A DNA stretch of 64,000 bases from Blumeriella jaapii (taxonomy: Eukaryota; Ascomycota; Leotiomycetes; Helotiales; Drepanopezizaceae), in assembly GCA_009599575.1 (NCBI GenBank), contig VWND01000005.1, forward strand, positions 744,001 through 808,000, in the 5' to 3' direction. Positions 36,624-49,234 of this stretch are shown in pieces. How positions within the stretch are numbered: position 1 is the first letter of the stretch; every line of letters starts with the position of its first letter. Position numbers and translations under genes: made by a program. The notes beneath the pieces were generated by a model. That model was not told where the DNA came from, searched no databases, and saw only the letters and a program-made list of their open reading frames with translations.

Positions 36624-36915
36624 TGTCACAGCTAGCTTAAGGGTGATCGGGATGATATGGACCAAAAGGTACGCATGTAAATTGAAAGAAAGACACCGAG
36701 CTAGAATGCTCGGGGTTTCGAACTTTATGTACAGTGGGTTGCGCTTGTGGGTCACGTGACTTAGCGCGAGGCCTAGTGGCCGAGGGGGTCCGTGCCCAAA
36801 CCTTAATCCAACACCACCAGCATTCATACCATTGGCAACCATACCACTGGCAGCCATACCACTGGTGGCAGCCATACCACTGGCAATTACCACTAGCCAG
36901 GCCAGGATCGTAACA
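36624..36915 (-). repeat. 3' LTR of T3, almost free of RIP
   Basis: 292-bp LTR with balanced composition although both sides are RIP-damaged. It holds the palindrome GTCACGTGAC at 36,751-36,760 and three to four imperfect copies of a CCATACCACTGGCAG unit at about 36,826-36,890. In element orientation it starts TGTTACGATCCTGGCC and ends with TGACA. Confidence 0.92.
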
Positions 36916-36949
36916 CTACCCCTTTTTTCCGAAGAACTGCGTCCTCGCA

Positions 36950-39900
36950 GTTGCAGTTATGGATTTATCGTTTTTCAATTTAGTATAATCTTTTTTGCTT
37001 TCGTTGTAAGTTTGCAGCTATGCGGGAAGCGTTCGTAAAAGGTTTTTGGCGGTAAGATATGATCGGTAGAATGCTTAAAGGATATAGGGGGCCGTTATAG
37101 CGTCAGAACAAAAGTATTATTCGAGATTTTTATTAGCGCTTTTTTAATTAATTTAATATTGCAATACTTTTTTGTATAATTTCGAATTTATTATTTCTTC
37201 GATTTTTTATTTCGTTTGTTTAAGAAATAATTGAATAAAGGCTGGTTCGAAGCGGCGTTAGCCAGATAAAAGATTGCTAATATGCTTTCGGAGCGAGTAT
37301 AAATAAAAAATTAAATAAATTAATTAATTTGCGGAAAGGTTAAGCTTTTAATTTTCTTTTATTTTTTCGACGATTTTGACTAGGCCGTATTATTTGTTTA
37401 AAAGCTTTCGGAAAAATCGGTCGAATTTTTAATTTTTAATATTTATTAATACTTCGTCGCTTATATTTTAATTTATTGGTCGTTTGTGCAAATTAGCGAA
37501 GCGTTTTATTTTGGCTTATTATTGCGTAATAAACGATTGCGCGTATTTTATAATTTTTTTAGTTCGGAAAATCAAATGCAAAGCTTCGTCGCGGTTAAGC
37601 TTTTCGATGGCCGAGCGAAAAAAACGAAAATTGTTTATATTCTAAAATATGCGAGTTTCGTATTTATTTAAAACTTGGAAAATAAAAACGTTGCCGAAAA
37701 ACTCGTATAACAAAATTAATTATATAATATTTATCAAAAGTAAAAAGCGTTTTTAATTGTTTTGATAATAAAAGCAAAAAGGGCGAAAGCGTTGCTTAAT
37801 ATATTAATTTATTATTTCGATCTGCTTATCGATATTAAAATTATACGCAATAGTTAATTTGATTTTGGTTTTTAATATACGGTAAAGTTTTTGCTAAAAA
37901 ACCGAAACAAACTGAGCTTTTCGATCCGAAACAATTAAATTCGGCATGCCGAAATAGCGCATTTAATAAATTAAAAACAAAGCTGCTAATTTTTTCGCTA
38001 TAATAGTTTTATGGCAAAAGATTAACAAAAGCTTTTTGGACAAACGATTTATTATTACGAAAGCGAAGTCGTAATTATTTTCGTTTAATAAAAACTTCGT
38101 AAAATCTATCGTTAAATATTAATAAAACTTGTTAAATATAAGCAAAAGCTTTAAAAAGCCCGGGGTTTTGTCGCGCCTAGTTTTTATTCGTATATAATAA
38201 TAATTCGAAACGTATTATTATATATTTGCTTTTACAGTTTTTTAATAATATTTACGACCGATTAAAAGTTTTATTTTTTTTATTTCAGCGTGTGCTACGC
38301 AAAATTGTTCGTAAATATATCGGATTAAAAAGGTTCGTAATTCGGAAAGTTTTAAAAGCATTATTAATTTGCTTTGGAAAAACAATTTGTTTTGTCGCAG
38401 TTGATAATTAAAATTATGATTGCGGATTTATATTCGTTGCGTTTCGAAAAAGGAAAAGTTTTTATTAGCTTGCAGCAAATCGTTAATAATTGTATAATTA
38501 TGCATATCGTATACGATTACGGAAATTAAATTTACGGGTTTTTTTATAAATATTTTATTTTTTTCGCTTTCGCTGTTTTTTTCGGAAGAAATGCCGTCGT
38601 TGTCGTGTTTATCGAAAGCTATTTTTATAGGCGCTAGCGTAGTTATGCTTTTAGCAGTCATTTTTTTTAAAATCTAAGAATTTAATTTATCGTCGGAAAG
38701 CATTTGCTGCTTTCGAGCTGCTCGCTATCGTGCTTTTAATAAAAAAATATTTTGGTTTTTACGAAAAAAAGTATCAGCGAACGTATTAATGATTTCCGAC
38801 CGGTATATAATTATAAAATAAAAGTCGGCGAAAAACTCGGCCTATCGAATTTATCGGACCGAAAAATTTTTGGTTATTATAAAATATTTTAAAACGCGGT
38901 AATCGGTATATATATATACGTTTTTTTAAACGCTTAACAGCTTCGGTTTATAGTTTTTAAAAAATCGAAAAATAGCGAAAAGCTTTTTATTATAAATCGG
39001 ATAATTAAGCTCGGCGTCGATTATAATTTTAAAAAAAAAACCGATCGAATAATAAAAATTATTTTTTTTGCAATTGCGATAATACGCCAGTTATTATTTT
39101 ATAAAAAAGTCGGTTTTTTAAGCGCGTTTGCTTATAAAAGTCGTAATAGCATAAAATAAAAAGTATTTAGCAGGGTTTTGCGCAATGCTTTCTATGCGTT
39201 TTTCTGCTTTTTTTTTTCGAATACGAAAAAAAAACGTTTTTGCTTATAAAAGCAGTGAAAAAGCGGCAAATACGGCTGTAGCCGGTTATAAAGCGTTTTG
39301 TAGAAATTGCAAAAGCTTAAAAAGCTTTGCACGCTTTGCATATTCGCTGCGTATTGCTAATTTTTAATAATAGCGATCTTTTTCGGGTTTATTTTAATAT
39401 TTTAAATATTAATAACGAAATTTAAAAATTTGGTTTTTGTAATATTAAATTCGCACTTTTTGATATTAGCTTTTAGGCCGTGCTTTTTCAGAATCGACAG
39501 AATTTTTTTAACGTAAATTTTATATTTTAAATTATTCGCGGAATAAATAAAAATATCGTTAAAATACGCCGAGCAGAAATTATTTAAATGTTTTATAAAA
39601 ATATTATTAATAAAACGTTGAAATATAGCGGGCTTATTAATAAAGCCGAACGGAAAGATTTTATATTTGTATATATCGTATTAAATGCGAAAACTGATTA
39701 GTTTTTTAAACTTTTCGAATATTCGGATTCGATTAAAAGCTTGTTGAATATTAATTTTTATAAATATTTTAGCTTTAATAATTCGCGCTAGTATTTCGTT
39801 AATTAAAAGCAAAAGATAAAGATTTTTTTTTGTAAAATCGTTAAGCTTGCGGTAATCGATATATAAGCGTATAAAGCCGTTTGATTTTTTAATAAATAAA

Positions 39901-40600
39901 ATCGGAGCGGCGAAAAAAGTATTAAAAAATTTAATAAAGTTTTTGTGCAAATTGTCGAAAATATAGCTTTTGATTTTTGTAAGCTGTTTATTCGTAAAGC
40001 GTTTGAATGATTTTATAAAAAGCGTATTTTCCGTAGTAAAATATATTTTATAATTTATATCGAAGCGGCGGAAAGCGAATTTGTCGCTTTTTTGCTTATA
40101 AAACAATTTTTCGAACTTCGAATATTAAATTGGAAAAAGCTTTTTTACAAAAACTACGTTGTTATTATATTTGGCTTGCAAAGCGTCGGAAACGGAAATG
40201 CTTTTTATTGCCGCGAATTATATAACTTTTTTAAATTCGGCGATTTTCGCACGGCGGAAACGTTTTTTTTTATTTATATATTATGTATAAAAATAACAAA
40301 CGTACAATCGCTAAATGATAGTAATTTTTTTTTTTTTTTGCGGCTCGCATTCGCTTTTCGTAACGTATTTGCAAAGCGCTGAATATAAAAGCGGAAATAC
40401 AGCTAATATTGCAATTGGAAGTAAAAAGGGTAGCAATTGGCCCGGTTGGAAGAATCGGCTTGGTCGGTTTAGGGCTGCTAATAAGAAACTTTTTTATTTT
40501 ATGCAAACTGCTTTTAAAGTTTCGTATAAATATAAAAGGTTTATTAGCTTTAAAGCTTAAATAAGCTTTTTTAATCGTTGTAAAAATGCTGGCAGAAATA
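36950..40600 (-). pseudogene. pol: T3 RT, RNase H, integrase (broken)
   Basis: On the minus strand, RT starts near 40,106 with an open 141-codon run that includes LTKIKSYIFDNLHKNFIK, PILFIKKSNGFIRLYIDYRK, LYLLLLINEILARI and KINIQQAFNRIRI. The active-site box near 39,550-39,580 reads YFNDIFIYS (first Asp changed to Asn). Integrase covers about 37,700-38,300 with IDFTKFLLNENNYDFAFVII, carrying the first catalytic Asp. The end (about 37,050-37,470) has FDRFFRKLLNK.YGLVKI (GPF/Y-like linker) and a weak NKFEIIQK-type chromodomain start. The purine tract and LTR follow. Confidence 0.75.
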
Positions 40601-40625
40601 TATAAAGTTTTTATTGCGCTGTTTC

Positions 40626-40889
40626 TGTGACGATCTAATCAGTCGGAGGGCTGGGAGATCAGTCAACTGGTCGCCGTGTTCACATGATATAAAAAACGAG
40701 CCTTTGGTTCTGTAATAAAAATATTTATTTAAAATCAACAACTGCAAAAGGCAAAGATTGCTAAGAGGAAAAAGCTTTATATATATGATAATTTCCACAG
40801 TTGATAGGAGATTTATCAGAAGACCAGGGAGCTTGCAATTATACGTAGTTGCTGGAATGACGCGAAGGGCAAACGAGTAAATCGTTATA
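40626..40889 (-). repeat. 3' LTR of T4
   Basis: 264-bp LTR. Its left 90 bases (CAGTCGGAGGGCTGGGAG) are nearly intact, while the right end is mutated (CGTTATA for CGTCACA). The left duplication is GTTTC. Confidence 0.92.
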
Positions 40890-40894
40890 TTATT

Positions 40895-41435
40895 TTTTCG
40901 TCCGAAAAAAGCGCGCTTTCGAGCTTTTATTTATTGGTACGTTATTATCCAAATAATCGTACGAGTCTAATCCTTCGGAATACGCTTTCAGCCAGTCTAT
41001 AAGTTTTGCAAAAGGACCGGAAAGCTTTTTATGCGTCAAATAAAAGTCGCGTATTTTCAGGGGAGCATATATAAAATCAAACGCGGAATATCACGTAAGA
41101 TTTTTATTTAAACTTATTCAAAAAGCTTTATATTAAAAGGTTTTTCGCTGCATTCGATAAGCGATTAATTTTTCGATTTTGTATTTAAGTTTATTAATTA
41201 TATTAATAAATTCAAAAGCTGGGTTAATCTGATTTAGAAGCGCATCGTTAGCTGTTTTACGCAATCGATTAACGTGAAAAACTGGGTGTACGTTTATAAT
41301 ATTAAAAAAGTCTAGTTTAAAAGCGTTGTCGAAAATTTTGGTTACAATTTTAAAAAAGCCGTTTATAAAATTATCGAGCTTGCGAAAGGGCCGGAAAATC
41401 GGAAATAAACGCATATCGAGCCATACGTAATTGCT
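40895..41435 (-). pseudogene. T4 integrase C terminus with chromodomain-like end (broken)
   Basis: The open run 41,133-41,414 (minus) contains LFPIFRPFRKLDNFINGFFK (GPF/Y-type linker), INVHPVFHVNRL (the 'HPVFHVSLL' landmark) and KLKYKIEKLIAYRMQRKTF, where chromodomain elements have 'EYEVEKIL..R....' Downstream, YKAF.ISLNKN and DFIYAPLKIRDFYLTHKKL fit the second half of a chromodomain with a C-terminal helix. The conserved Trp codons are stops. Confidence 0.65.
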
Positions 41436-41439
41436 AACG

Positions 41440-44400
41440 TTAAAATCGATCGCGCGGCGAGATTTATTCGCATTTTTTTTTATTTTATTATAGGTTTGTT
41501 AAAAATGCGATTTGGCAAAGTTTTAAGCGTCGTAATGGCGGCGAGCGTACGCACGAGCTTCGTTTGCGTTTAACTTGTATAAAAAGTTAAAAAAAAAGAA
41601 AGTATCGAGCTTTCAGTTTTAATTGGTATAAGAAGTATAATCGTATACAATTTCAAAAGATGAAAGGCCATTTAAATTTTCGTAAAAAAAGATTATTTGA
41701 ACGAAATTTATTATTAAAAAAAATTCGCTTTAATCGTTTTAATAAAAATTTACGAAAAATCGAAAGCGTTTTTGCAAATATTAATTGTAAATTTCGGTCT
41801 GACCGTCGGTTTTAAAATAAGCGGCTGTCGAAAGCTTTAATTGCGTATCGAATATTTTATTTAATTCAGATCAGAAAGTAAATCAATATTAAAGGCCACG
41901 ATCGCTAATAATACTTTTTAAAAAGCCAAAATATTTATATACGTAAAATATATACAGTTTGGCGAGGCTTCGAGCGTCGATATTTTTATAATAAAAAATC
42001 GAAATAATTTGCTTAAAAAAGCGATTTATTATTACAAATACGTTATCGTAACCGTATTTATTTTTGTTAAAGCTGCAAAAGTTTATTATAACGTGCTTTT
42101 AAAAATGGTCAGAAACAAAAAAAAGCTGAAAAAAGCCGGGGCGCTTATTTTTTGAAACAGAATTCTTTCGATAAGCGTAGCAATTGCGATAGTATTGTTT
42201 TACGAAAGCTATTATATCTCGCTAATAATATTAGTCCGAAAGCAATTGCGTAGTTTTGCGAACGCTAGAATAAACGGTAAAAATCTGGTCGTGCATTTCT
42301 CGTATAAAAACCAAACGAAAATAATCGACGTCTGGTATTATCAGGCGACCGTAATATAGCAGCAAATCGCGTTTAAACGTATACGAAGTATTATTAGCGT
42401 CGTTTCTTTTCGTAGCGTTTCGTACAGTTTTTTTTCGGAAGGCTATTAAGCTGTTAGCTGTGCGATTAGCGTAAAAAATTTAATTAACGATACGTAATGC
42501 GGAAGAAAAATCAGCTATTTTAATAATAAAAACAGCTGTTTCGAAAGCCGTGGAAGGTCGAAGTTTTTTAATTAAAAATCGGTAATCGATTTGATCGGCT
42601 CGAAAAAAGGTTTGCAGGCGCTGAATGCGTTTAAAAAAGTTTTAGCGATCGAATTCGCTCGTACGACGTATTAGTGCGTTAGCCAAAAGATTATGTTTAT
42701 TTGGTTTATACGTAATAAAAAAGTTGTAATCGGCGAAAAGCTCGGCCCAGCGTGCTTATCGAACGTTTAAAAATTTAGAGGTTATAAAATATTTTAAAAC
42801 TTTATAATTAATGATTATTTTAATTTAATAAATTGAATTAGCTAGTTTAGTACGAAAATTGCTTAGAGATTTTACGATTGCGAGCATTTTTTTATCGTGT
42901 ACGACGTAGTTTAGCTTTGCGAAAGCTATAATTTTGCTAAAATAAGCGATTGGAAGCCAGTCGTTATTATAAAATTGCGAAAATACAAAAGCTATTACGC
43001 CGTCGGAAGCGTCAGTTTTTAATATGCAAAAAAAATCTTGCCTGTAATATTATAAAACTAATGCAATAATAAAAGCTAATATAAAAAGATCGAAATTTTT
43101 CTGATATTTAAAAATGAAATTGTAAAAAACGTTAATTTTAGTTAAATAAACCAAAAGTTTTGCAATTATATCGTAATTTCGAATAAAACGTCGATAAAAA
43201 TTACAAAAACCAAAAAAACTTTGTATACTTTTTATAATAGTAGAAAACTTTTAATAGGCGATTACGGAAACCTTTTCTGGATTTACTTCTAAGCTTTTAA
43301 TAAAAATAATAAAACCTAGGTAACGAATCCGAATAACGTTAAATTTAAATTTCCGAATATCGGCCTGTAATTCAGCGTCAGCGAGCTTTTGGAATATTTT
43401 ACGAACGTATATAGCGTATTTTAAAAGGTCGAACGAATAAATAAAAATATTATTTAAATATGCAATGCAAAAATCGTTTAAATAATCGAAGAAAACGTCG
43501 TTTATATAACGTTGATAAATTGCGGGTTTATTAATAAAACCAAAAGGTAGCATTTTGCATTTATAAACGTCGTAACGCGTACGAAACGTCGTTAGTTTTT
43601 TATTAGCGGAATTTATTCGAATTTTATAAAAAGCTTAACGAATATCGAATTTCGTAAAAATTCGCGCTTTCGAAAAACAAGTAAAAGTTTTATCGATAAA
43701 AAAAAAAGAATAGCGATTCTTACGAGTAATATTATTAAAAGCTCGGTAATCGATACAAAAACGTAATAAATCGTCGGATTTTTTGGCGAAAAATATTGGA
43801 GCAGCGAAAAAAGCGGTGAAAAGTTCGATAAAGCTTTTGTTAAAATTATTTTATAAATAAATCTTAATAATTTCGAGTTTTAAAATCGATATTTTATATA
43901 AAAAAATATATTTCAGCTTTTTTTCATTTATAATAAGCTCGATTTTATAGTCGTAAAGCCGGTAAAAAGCTAGCTCGTTACTAGCGGCTTTAGAAAACAC
44001 GTATTCGAGGTTTTTGTATTTCGAAAGAAAAAATTCGAAAAAAGGTTTATTCGAAATTAGCTTTGCTAAATTGGTTAAAAAGGTCGAAATCGATATTTCG
44101 TTGGTTTTGAAACGTTCGAAAAAATTATAAAATTGAGTTTTAAAAAAAGTGTTATACGTAAAATCGTTTAATATTTTGTCGATTTCGTATAAAAAGGTTG
44201 AAAATATTTTAATTGCTTTTTTTCTAAAAATTAATTTAAAAGCGTATGCAATAATTTGGCAGATGGAAATTAAATAAGCAATAGATTAAAGGATTCGTTT
44301 TCGAATTGATCGTTTAAAAGATTTAAAAAATTGCTTGTTTAAACTATCGATTATATTAAGCTGAAAGGCTATCGCGGCGAAAGCTTTCCTTCGGTTTTTA

Positions 44401-44440
44401 ATATAATTGTTTTTCGTAGAATAAAAGAGCTGTTTTGACG
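41440..44440 (-). pseudogene. pol: T4 RT, RNase H, integrase (broken)
   Basis: RT lies about 43,200-44,200 on the minus strand. The open run 43,251-43,553 contains MLPFGFINKPAIYQRYINDV, the active-site box AYLNNIFIYS (both catalytic Asp now Asn) and RIRYLGFIIFIKSLEVNPEK. RNase H follows about 42,600-43,000. Integrase lies about 41,450-42,150 with YGYDNVFVIINRFFKQ, IISDRGL (second Asp retained) and KTDGQTE. All features are standard Ty3/Gypsy. Confidence 0.8.
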
Positions 44441-44445
44441 AAGGG

Positions 44446-44476
<31 letters not shown>

Positions 44477-44479
44477 ATA

Positions 44480-45195
44480 AAAAAAAAAATCGTTAGCCTG
44501 AAAAAATGGTAAAGTGATTTCTTATATTATTTTATTAGCGTCGCTATCGAAATTGGCATCGCGAATAAAAATTCGACCTTTTCGCGCTTCGCATAACGTC
44601 GTAAATCTGCTATAATTAGTTAAGATTTTTGTTACGTTTTATAACGTTGTTTTAATAGCGAAATTAAATCTTTCGAAAATGCAAATAAAAGATTTTAATA
44701 CAACGAACGTAAAAGGCTGTAGAAAAATAAAATTTCGGCTAATAAAGCTTGCGTTTATTACAATTTAATAAAACTTGATATTCGGCCAACCAAGCTTTTT
44801 TTAGAATTATATTATAATTTCCGAAGTTAATAATTAAAAAAAAAGTAAACGATTATATTCGATTATTAATAATAAAATTAAAAAACGTAAAATATGTAAT
44901 TAAATAGCCACGAGTTTTATTATACTTTTTTACAAAAAAAAAAGCCGGAAGAAATTAAATTAAAAGTTTTAAAAAAAAAAAAAAAGATTTAATCAGCGCC
45001 GAATCGATTAACGTATAACCGTTCGTTTTAAAATCGGCGAGCGCTTTTATTTTATACGAAAGGCTATTTTTGATAAATATAACGGAAATTATTAGTAAAT
45101 CGCTATTAAAAAGCTTTCGAACGTTAAAATAACGCATATCGCGCAATACGCTTAAAAAAAAAGCTTTGTTTAAATCTGAGCGTTTTTTCGATTAA
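44480..45195 (-). pseudogene. T4 protease region (broken)
   Basis: An open 63-codon run at 44,955-45,146 (minus) contains KALADFKTNGYTLIDSALIK. This corresponds to the family's 'ALVDTGA.G.TFID' protease active-site region, with the catalytic D-T-G badly altered. A run of 29 A (44,446-44,474) separates it from RT. Confidence 0.55.
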
Positions 45196-45199
45196 CGGA

Positions 45200-46480
45200 A
45201 AAGCTTTCAACTTTTTCGTATACGTTTTGAAAATCGTTTGAAAAAAGGTTTTCGTTTTTATTATTATTATTAAAAAGCGAATTTTCGGCCGGTTCGATTT
45301 CGTTTACATTTACTAGCTTAAAAAGGCTTTTAAATAGAACCGAAGGTCGGCCCGTAAAAGGTCGTATAAATTGGCCTCGAACCTTTTGATATAAAGTAAA
45401 AAACGAACGTTGTCGTTGGTCCGATCGAAAAAAAAAAACGTTAGAAAAGGCGTTTTGGCGTAAAGAAAAAAAAAAAACAGAGGGCTGAAAAAAAGCTTGT
45501 AAAATATTTAAACGATTTTCGTACGTACGATTTAATTCGTAATACGTTTTAATTAAAAACCTATTATTTTAATAAATAATAAATTTAATAAAAAAGCGAC
45601 TCGCGTATAAAATTCGTTTAGCCAATTGATTTTGTTTTTTTTGTCGGACGGCGGTAAGCTAATTTTTAAAAATCGTTGTACGCGCTTATTCCAAATGCAA
45701 TTTTTCTTATAAACGTTTTAGTATTTTATCGCGAAAAACGTTTCGAAGCTGTTTATCAATTCGTATTTAAGCGTTCGCTGCGAAAATAGAAAATCGCAGA
45801 TAAAATCGCTAAAAGTCGTCGTGCGTATTTATTGCAAGCATTTTGAATTCGTTTTCCGCTTTCTGAACGTTTAAAAAATCGGTCAGGAAATCGGCGATTT
45901 TTTTTATTAATTTTTCGAAAAGTGTAAAATCGGAACGGTTTAAAATACGCGAAGTAAAAAACTTTTTTGCTACGCTTTCGGTCTGATCGAATATATAATT
46001 TTTGCGAAATCGATCGCTAGCGAAATAGTCGTAGTAAAATTCGAGGTTATCGAAAACTTTAGTTTTTTAATAGCGTATTTTGTAATTTTTATTATTATTT
46101 AGCTTAAACTTAAGGTTCGGAACGCGCTTTATACGAGCTAATCGAAAGTCAGCAGATAAATAAAAACTATAGCGTTTAAAAAGCGCGCTAAAATTTTGGC
46201 CGTTATAAAAAAATTTAAAAAAAATTCGCGAAAAGCGTGGAAATTGATTTGCAGCGCCTATTAATTAAAATAAAACGTTGCGAAAAAATAAAGCAGCAGA
46301 TTCGCGACTGGCAAAAACGCGTTCGATAGATTCTATCAAACGTTTTAATTAAAAGGTCTGTCGCAATCGTATAATTTCCAAAAATTGTCGTTCACGCTTT
46401 TGCGCTTTTTTTAATTGATTTTGCAAAAGTTTTAATTAAACGCTTTTAGCGCTAGGCTATAAGAAAAAGATGGCAGGCGA
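45200..46480 (-). pseudogene. gag: T4 gag (broken)
   Basis: The minus-strand frame carries a typical fungal Ty3/Gypsy capsid pattern: YNGQNFSALFKRYSF near 46,190, then SDFTLFEKLIKKIADF, VQKAENEFKMLAI, and a DEQLRNVLRDKL-type block seen as DKQLRNVFRDKIL near 45,740. It ends in a basic stretch near 45,290. Stops come from Gln/Trp codons. The start is not determinable. Confidence 0.68.
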
Positions 46481-46780
46481 AATGGTTGGCGCTCTGCCCT
46501 TTCCTTTGTTTTTTTTTTCTCGGGAGGAGAATTATTTTTTAGAAAAAAAAGCTTTTGGGAGAGGCTGCTTTTTCGCTAATTGAAAAAAAGGAAATTGAGG
46601 TGTAGTAGCAAAAGCTGAAAAGCTTTGCTAAAAGAAGAATCGTTAAACAAAAGCTATTTTTCGCGAAGTGCGGAAATAAGTTTTTTTACGACCGGTCGAT
46701 TATTTTAATATAATTCGTAAAAAATTCGAAAAGAAAAATAGTTTACGCCGTCGCTAGCGTAAAAAAAAAATTGTTAATAA

Positions 46781-47044
46781 TATAACGATTTAATCAGTCG
46801 GAAGGCTGGGAAATCAGTTAACTAGTCGCCGTGTTTATATAATATAAAAAACGAGCTTTTGATTTTGTAATAAAAATATTCATTTAAAATTAATAACTGC
46901 AAAAGGCAAAGATTGCTAAGAAAAGAAAGCTTTATATACATGATAGTTTCTATAGTTGATGGGAGACCCACCAAAAGACCAGGGAGCTTGCAACTATACG
47001 TAGTTGCTGGGGTGACGCGAGGGGCAAACGAGTGAGTCGTCACA
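46781..47044 (-). repeat. 5' LTR of T4
   Basis: 264-bp partner with the mirror-image damage pattern. The left end is mutated (TATAACGATTT), while the outer right end (GGGGTGACGCGAGGGGCAAA) is intact. It is followed by GTTTC. Confidence 0.92.
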
Positions 47045-47639
47045 GTTTCGTTTGTTTGCATTTTTTTAATATATGCGATTAAGCATTTTAGATTTTGTTC
47101 GCTGATTAAAATCGACGAACAATTGCTCGTTAAAATAAAAAATAATAAGCATATCGAATAGCCATTTTATTTTGTTTTTTTTTTGGTTATACGCTTGTTT
47201 TAAATCGTAATATTATAGAAATTTGCGATTAATAAAAACGTCGGTAAAACTTAGGTTTATAATCAGAAAAAAAAAATTTACACGACGTCGGTTAATCGTA
47301 AAAAAAAAAAAAATAGCAAAAGAAATAGGCTTTTTCGGCTCGTTATTATAGCCGATGGGTATAATAAGCTTATACAGCCGAATAAAACTTATTCCGAAAC
47401 GTTAAGAAAATTAATACGTTAAAAAAGTTTTAATCGTATCGAAAATATTAGCTTCGTTATCGATATATATAAATGTTTTAATATATAATTTATTGCGTAT
47501 TAATTTTATAAAAACTAAAAACTGTCGTTTTTTTATTAAAAAGCGTTGGTTAAATTTCAAATTTTTTTATAAATCGAATTTTTTATTATAATAAAAATTT
47601 TTGCTACGATTTAAAAGTTTTTTAACAAATCGTTTTACT

Positions 47640-49060
47640 TTTCGTCGATAGCTATTTCGGCGATTTTGCGATTAAGCTTGGCGTCGGAATAAACGTTTGC
47701 GAAATAGCCGGGCTTGCCGCAGTTATAATAAGCGCTAAAAAAACGCGCAGCCAAGCGGAAAGAACCGGAGATGGCAAAAATAGCAGTTATACGCTCGTAA
47801 AAATCTTTATTAAAAAAAGGAAAAGCCGTGCGAATAAAAAGAATTAAAAAAATAAAACGTTATAAGGTTTTAAAAATGCCGGAAGTACGTCTAAAATCCT
47901 GATTAGCAAAAGTTATAGCAAAAAAAAAATAGCTTATGCGACGGACAGAAATTATTTTTTTAATTCGGATATTACGTGATTTTTTATTCGTAACGGCTAA
48001 GAATTCGTTTAAAATAATATAATTATTATTTATTTTGTACTTTTTTATTCGGAAATCGTATTTAAAAATAAAAATAACTTTTTCGCATATGTTTTTAAAC
48101 CAACGGTTTTTAGCAATTTTATTAATAATTGTATAACGAATAAACAAAAAACGAAAATTATTATAAATTTAACCGTTGTTTATATAAAGTTTATTATATT
48201 GTAATTTGATAAATTAAACGCGGTTATAATTAAAAAAGCGCTGATTAAAAATGCGGAAAACGTTTCGGGCCGATTGGACTTAATTATAAAACTCGGGATT
48301 TAAATATTTTAAAATAATAGTTTTTGCTTTTTTAATAATGCATTTAAAATATGCTTTGGCTTAGTTTATGTTTTATATAAAAATTTTTAAGTATTTTTTA
48401 ATAAACAGTTTTATATTTATTTTTTATGCGTTATATTTAATTTTTTTTTAATAATCGTTGAAAACGTAGCGAAAGTATTTGATTTTGGATAATTCGATTC
48501 GAAAAATGGCTGGGTCGAAAACGGAAAAATAATATTCGGGAATTAATTGAAAATCTGCGGTGAAAGCGCGCGAAGCTCGAAATAAAAAAAAAGCGTCGCG
48601 GACGATATTAGCGGAAGGAATTGGAAAACGAGCGGCGGCAATAGCTTAAGCGATTATTTAAGCGATTTAAAGCTGCTGGGCCGCAGTGAATCTTTTAGCG
48701 TTAGCAAATATACTAAATAATCGGTTTAAAAGTATTCGTCGGTTTAAAAATACTAGGATGTTAGCGTCGTACAATTCGATTTTAAATTCGATAGTAAAGC
48801 GAAAAGATCTAGCAGCAGATAATTATAGTTCGGTAGAAAAGTCGTAAAATAAAAATTCGTTATCAAAATCGTCGAAGAAATCTGAAACGAATGGAAATTC
48901 GAAAGCGCTAAAAGCAAAAGCAAAAGATGGAAATGCTAATTCGAAGCCGAATCGTACGAATTGCGTTTGTTTTCGGATGCCGCGTCGATTTATAAAAAAA
49001 GCATAGGATATATTAAAAAAAGGCGATTCGAATTGCAAAAGCAAATCGAATTAATAAAAA
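47640..49060 (-). pseudogene. gag: T3 gag with zinc knuckle (broken)
   Basis: The minus-strand frame starts near 49,050 and runs through FELAFPSFAFAFSAFEFPF, then FTIEFKIELYDANILVFLNR to a basic C-terminal part. Near 47,660-47,720 the sequence YYNCGKPGYFANVYSDAKLN marks a CCHC zinc knuckle whose first Cys, His and last Cys are now Tyr, all single transitions. A 95-codon open stretch survives at 47,860-48,147. The protease part of the polyprotein (about 47,050-47,620) is too damaged to define, and T4 follows at 47,044. Confidence 0.68.
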
Positions 49061-49234
49061 AAAAAGACTTTAGCTTTTTCTGGAAACAAAATCAATAAAA
49101 AAAAGTTTTGATTAAAGCACCGATAAATAAACGTCGGTACGAGCGGCTTGAAAAAAGTTCGAATTGCAGAAGCAAATCGAATCCTTAACCGTGGATATAA
49201 AGTTTCTCAGCGAAAATTGTTTGGTTTTTTTTTA

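Larger units (their letters stand above)
40626..47044 (-). mobile_element. Ty3/Gypsy element T4 (minus, uninterrupted)
   Basis: 6,419 bp with two 264-bp LTRs (40,626-40,889 and 46,781-47,044) that start TGTGACGA and end CGTCACA. Perfect GTTTC duplications lie at 40,621-40,625 and 47,045-47,049. It lies inside T3, upstream of its RT. On the minus strand: gag, protease, RT, RNase H, integrase and a chromodomain-like C terminus. RIP is heavy throughout, and the RT box reads YLNN. Confidence 0.92.

Noticed and set aside
40571..40798. 75-codon minus-strand frame at the T4 LTR, repeated at 46,822-47,061
   Set aside because: Both are chance translations of the duplicated T4 LTR.
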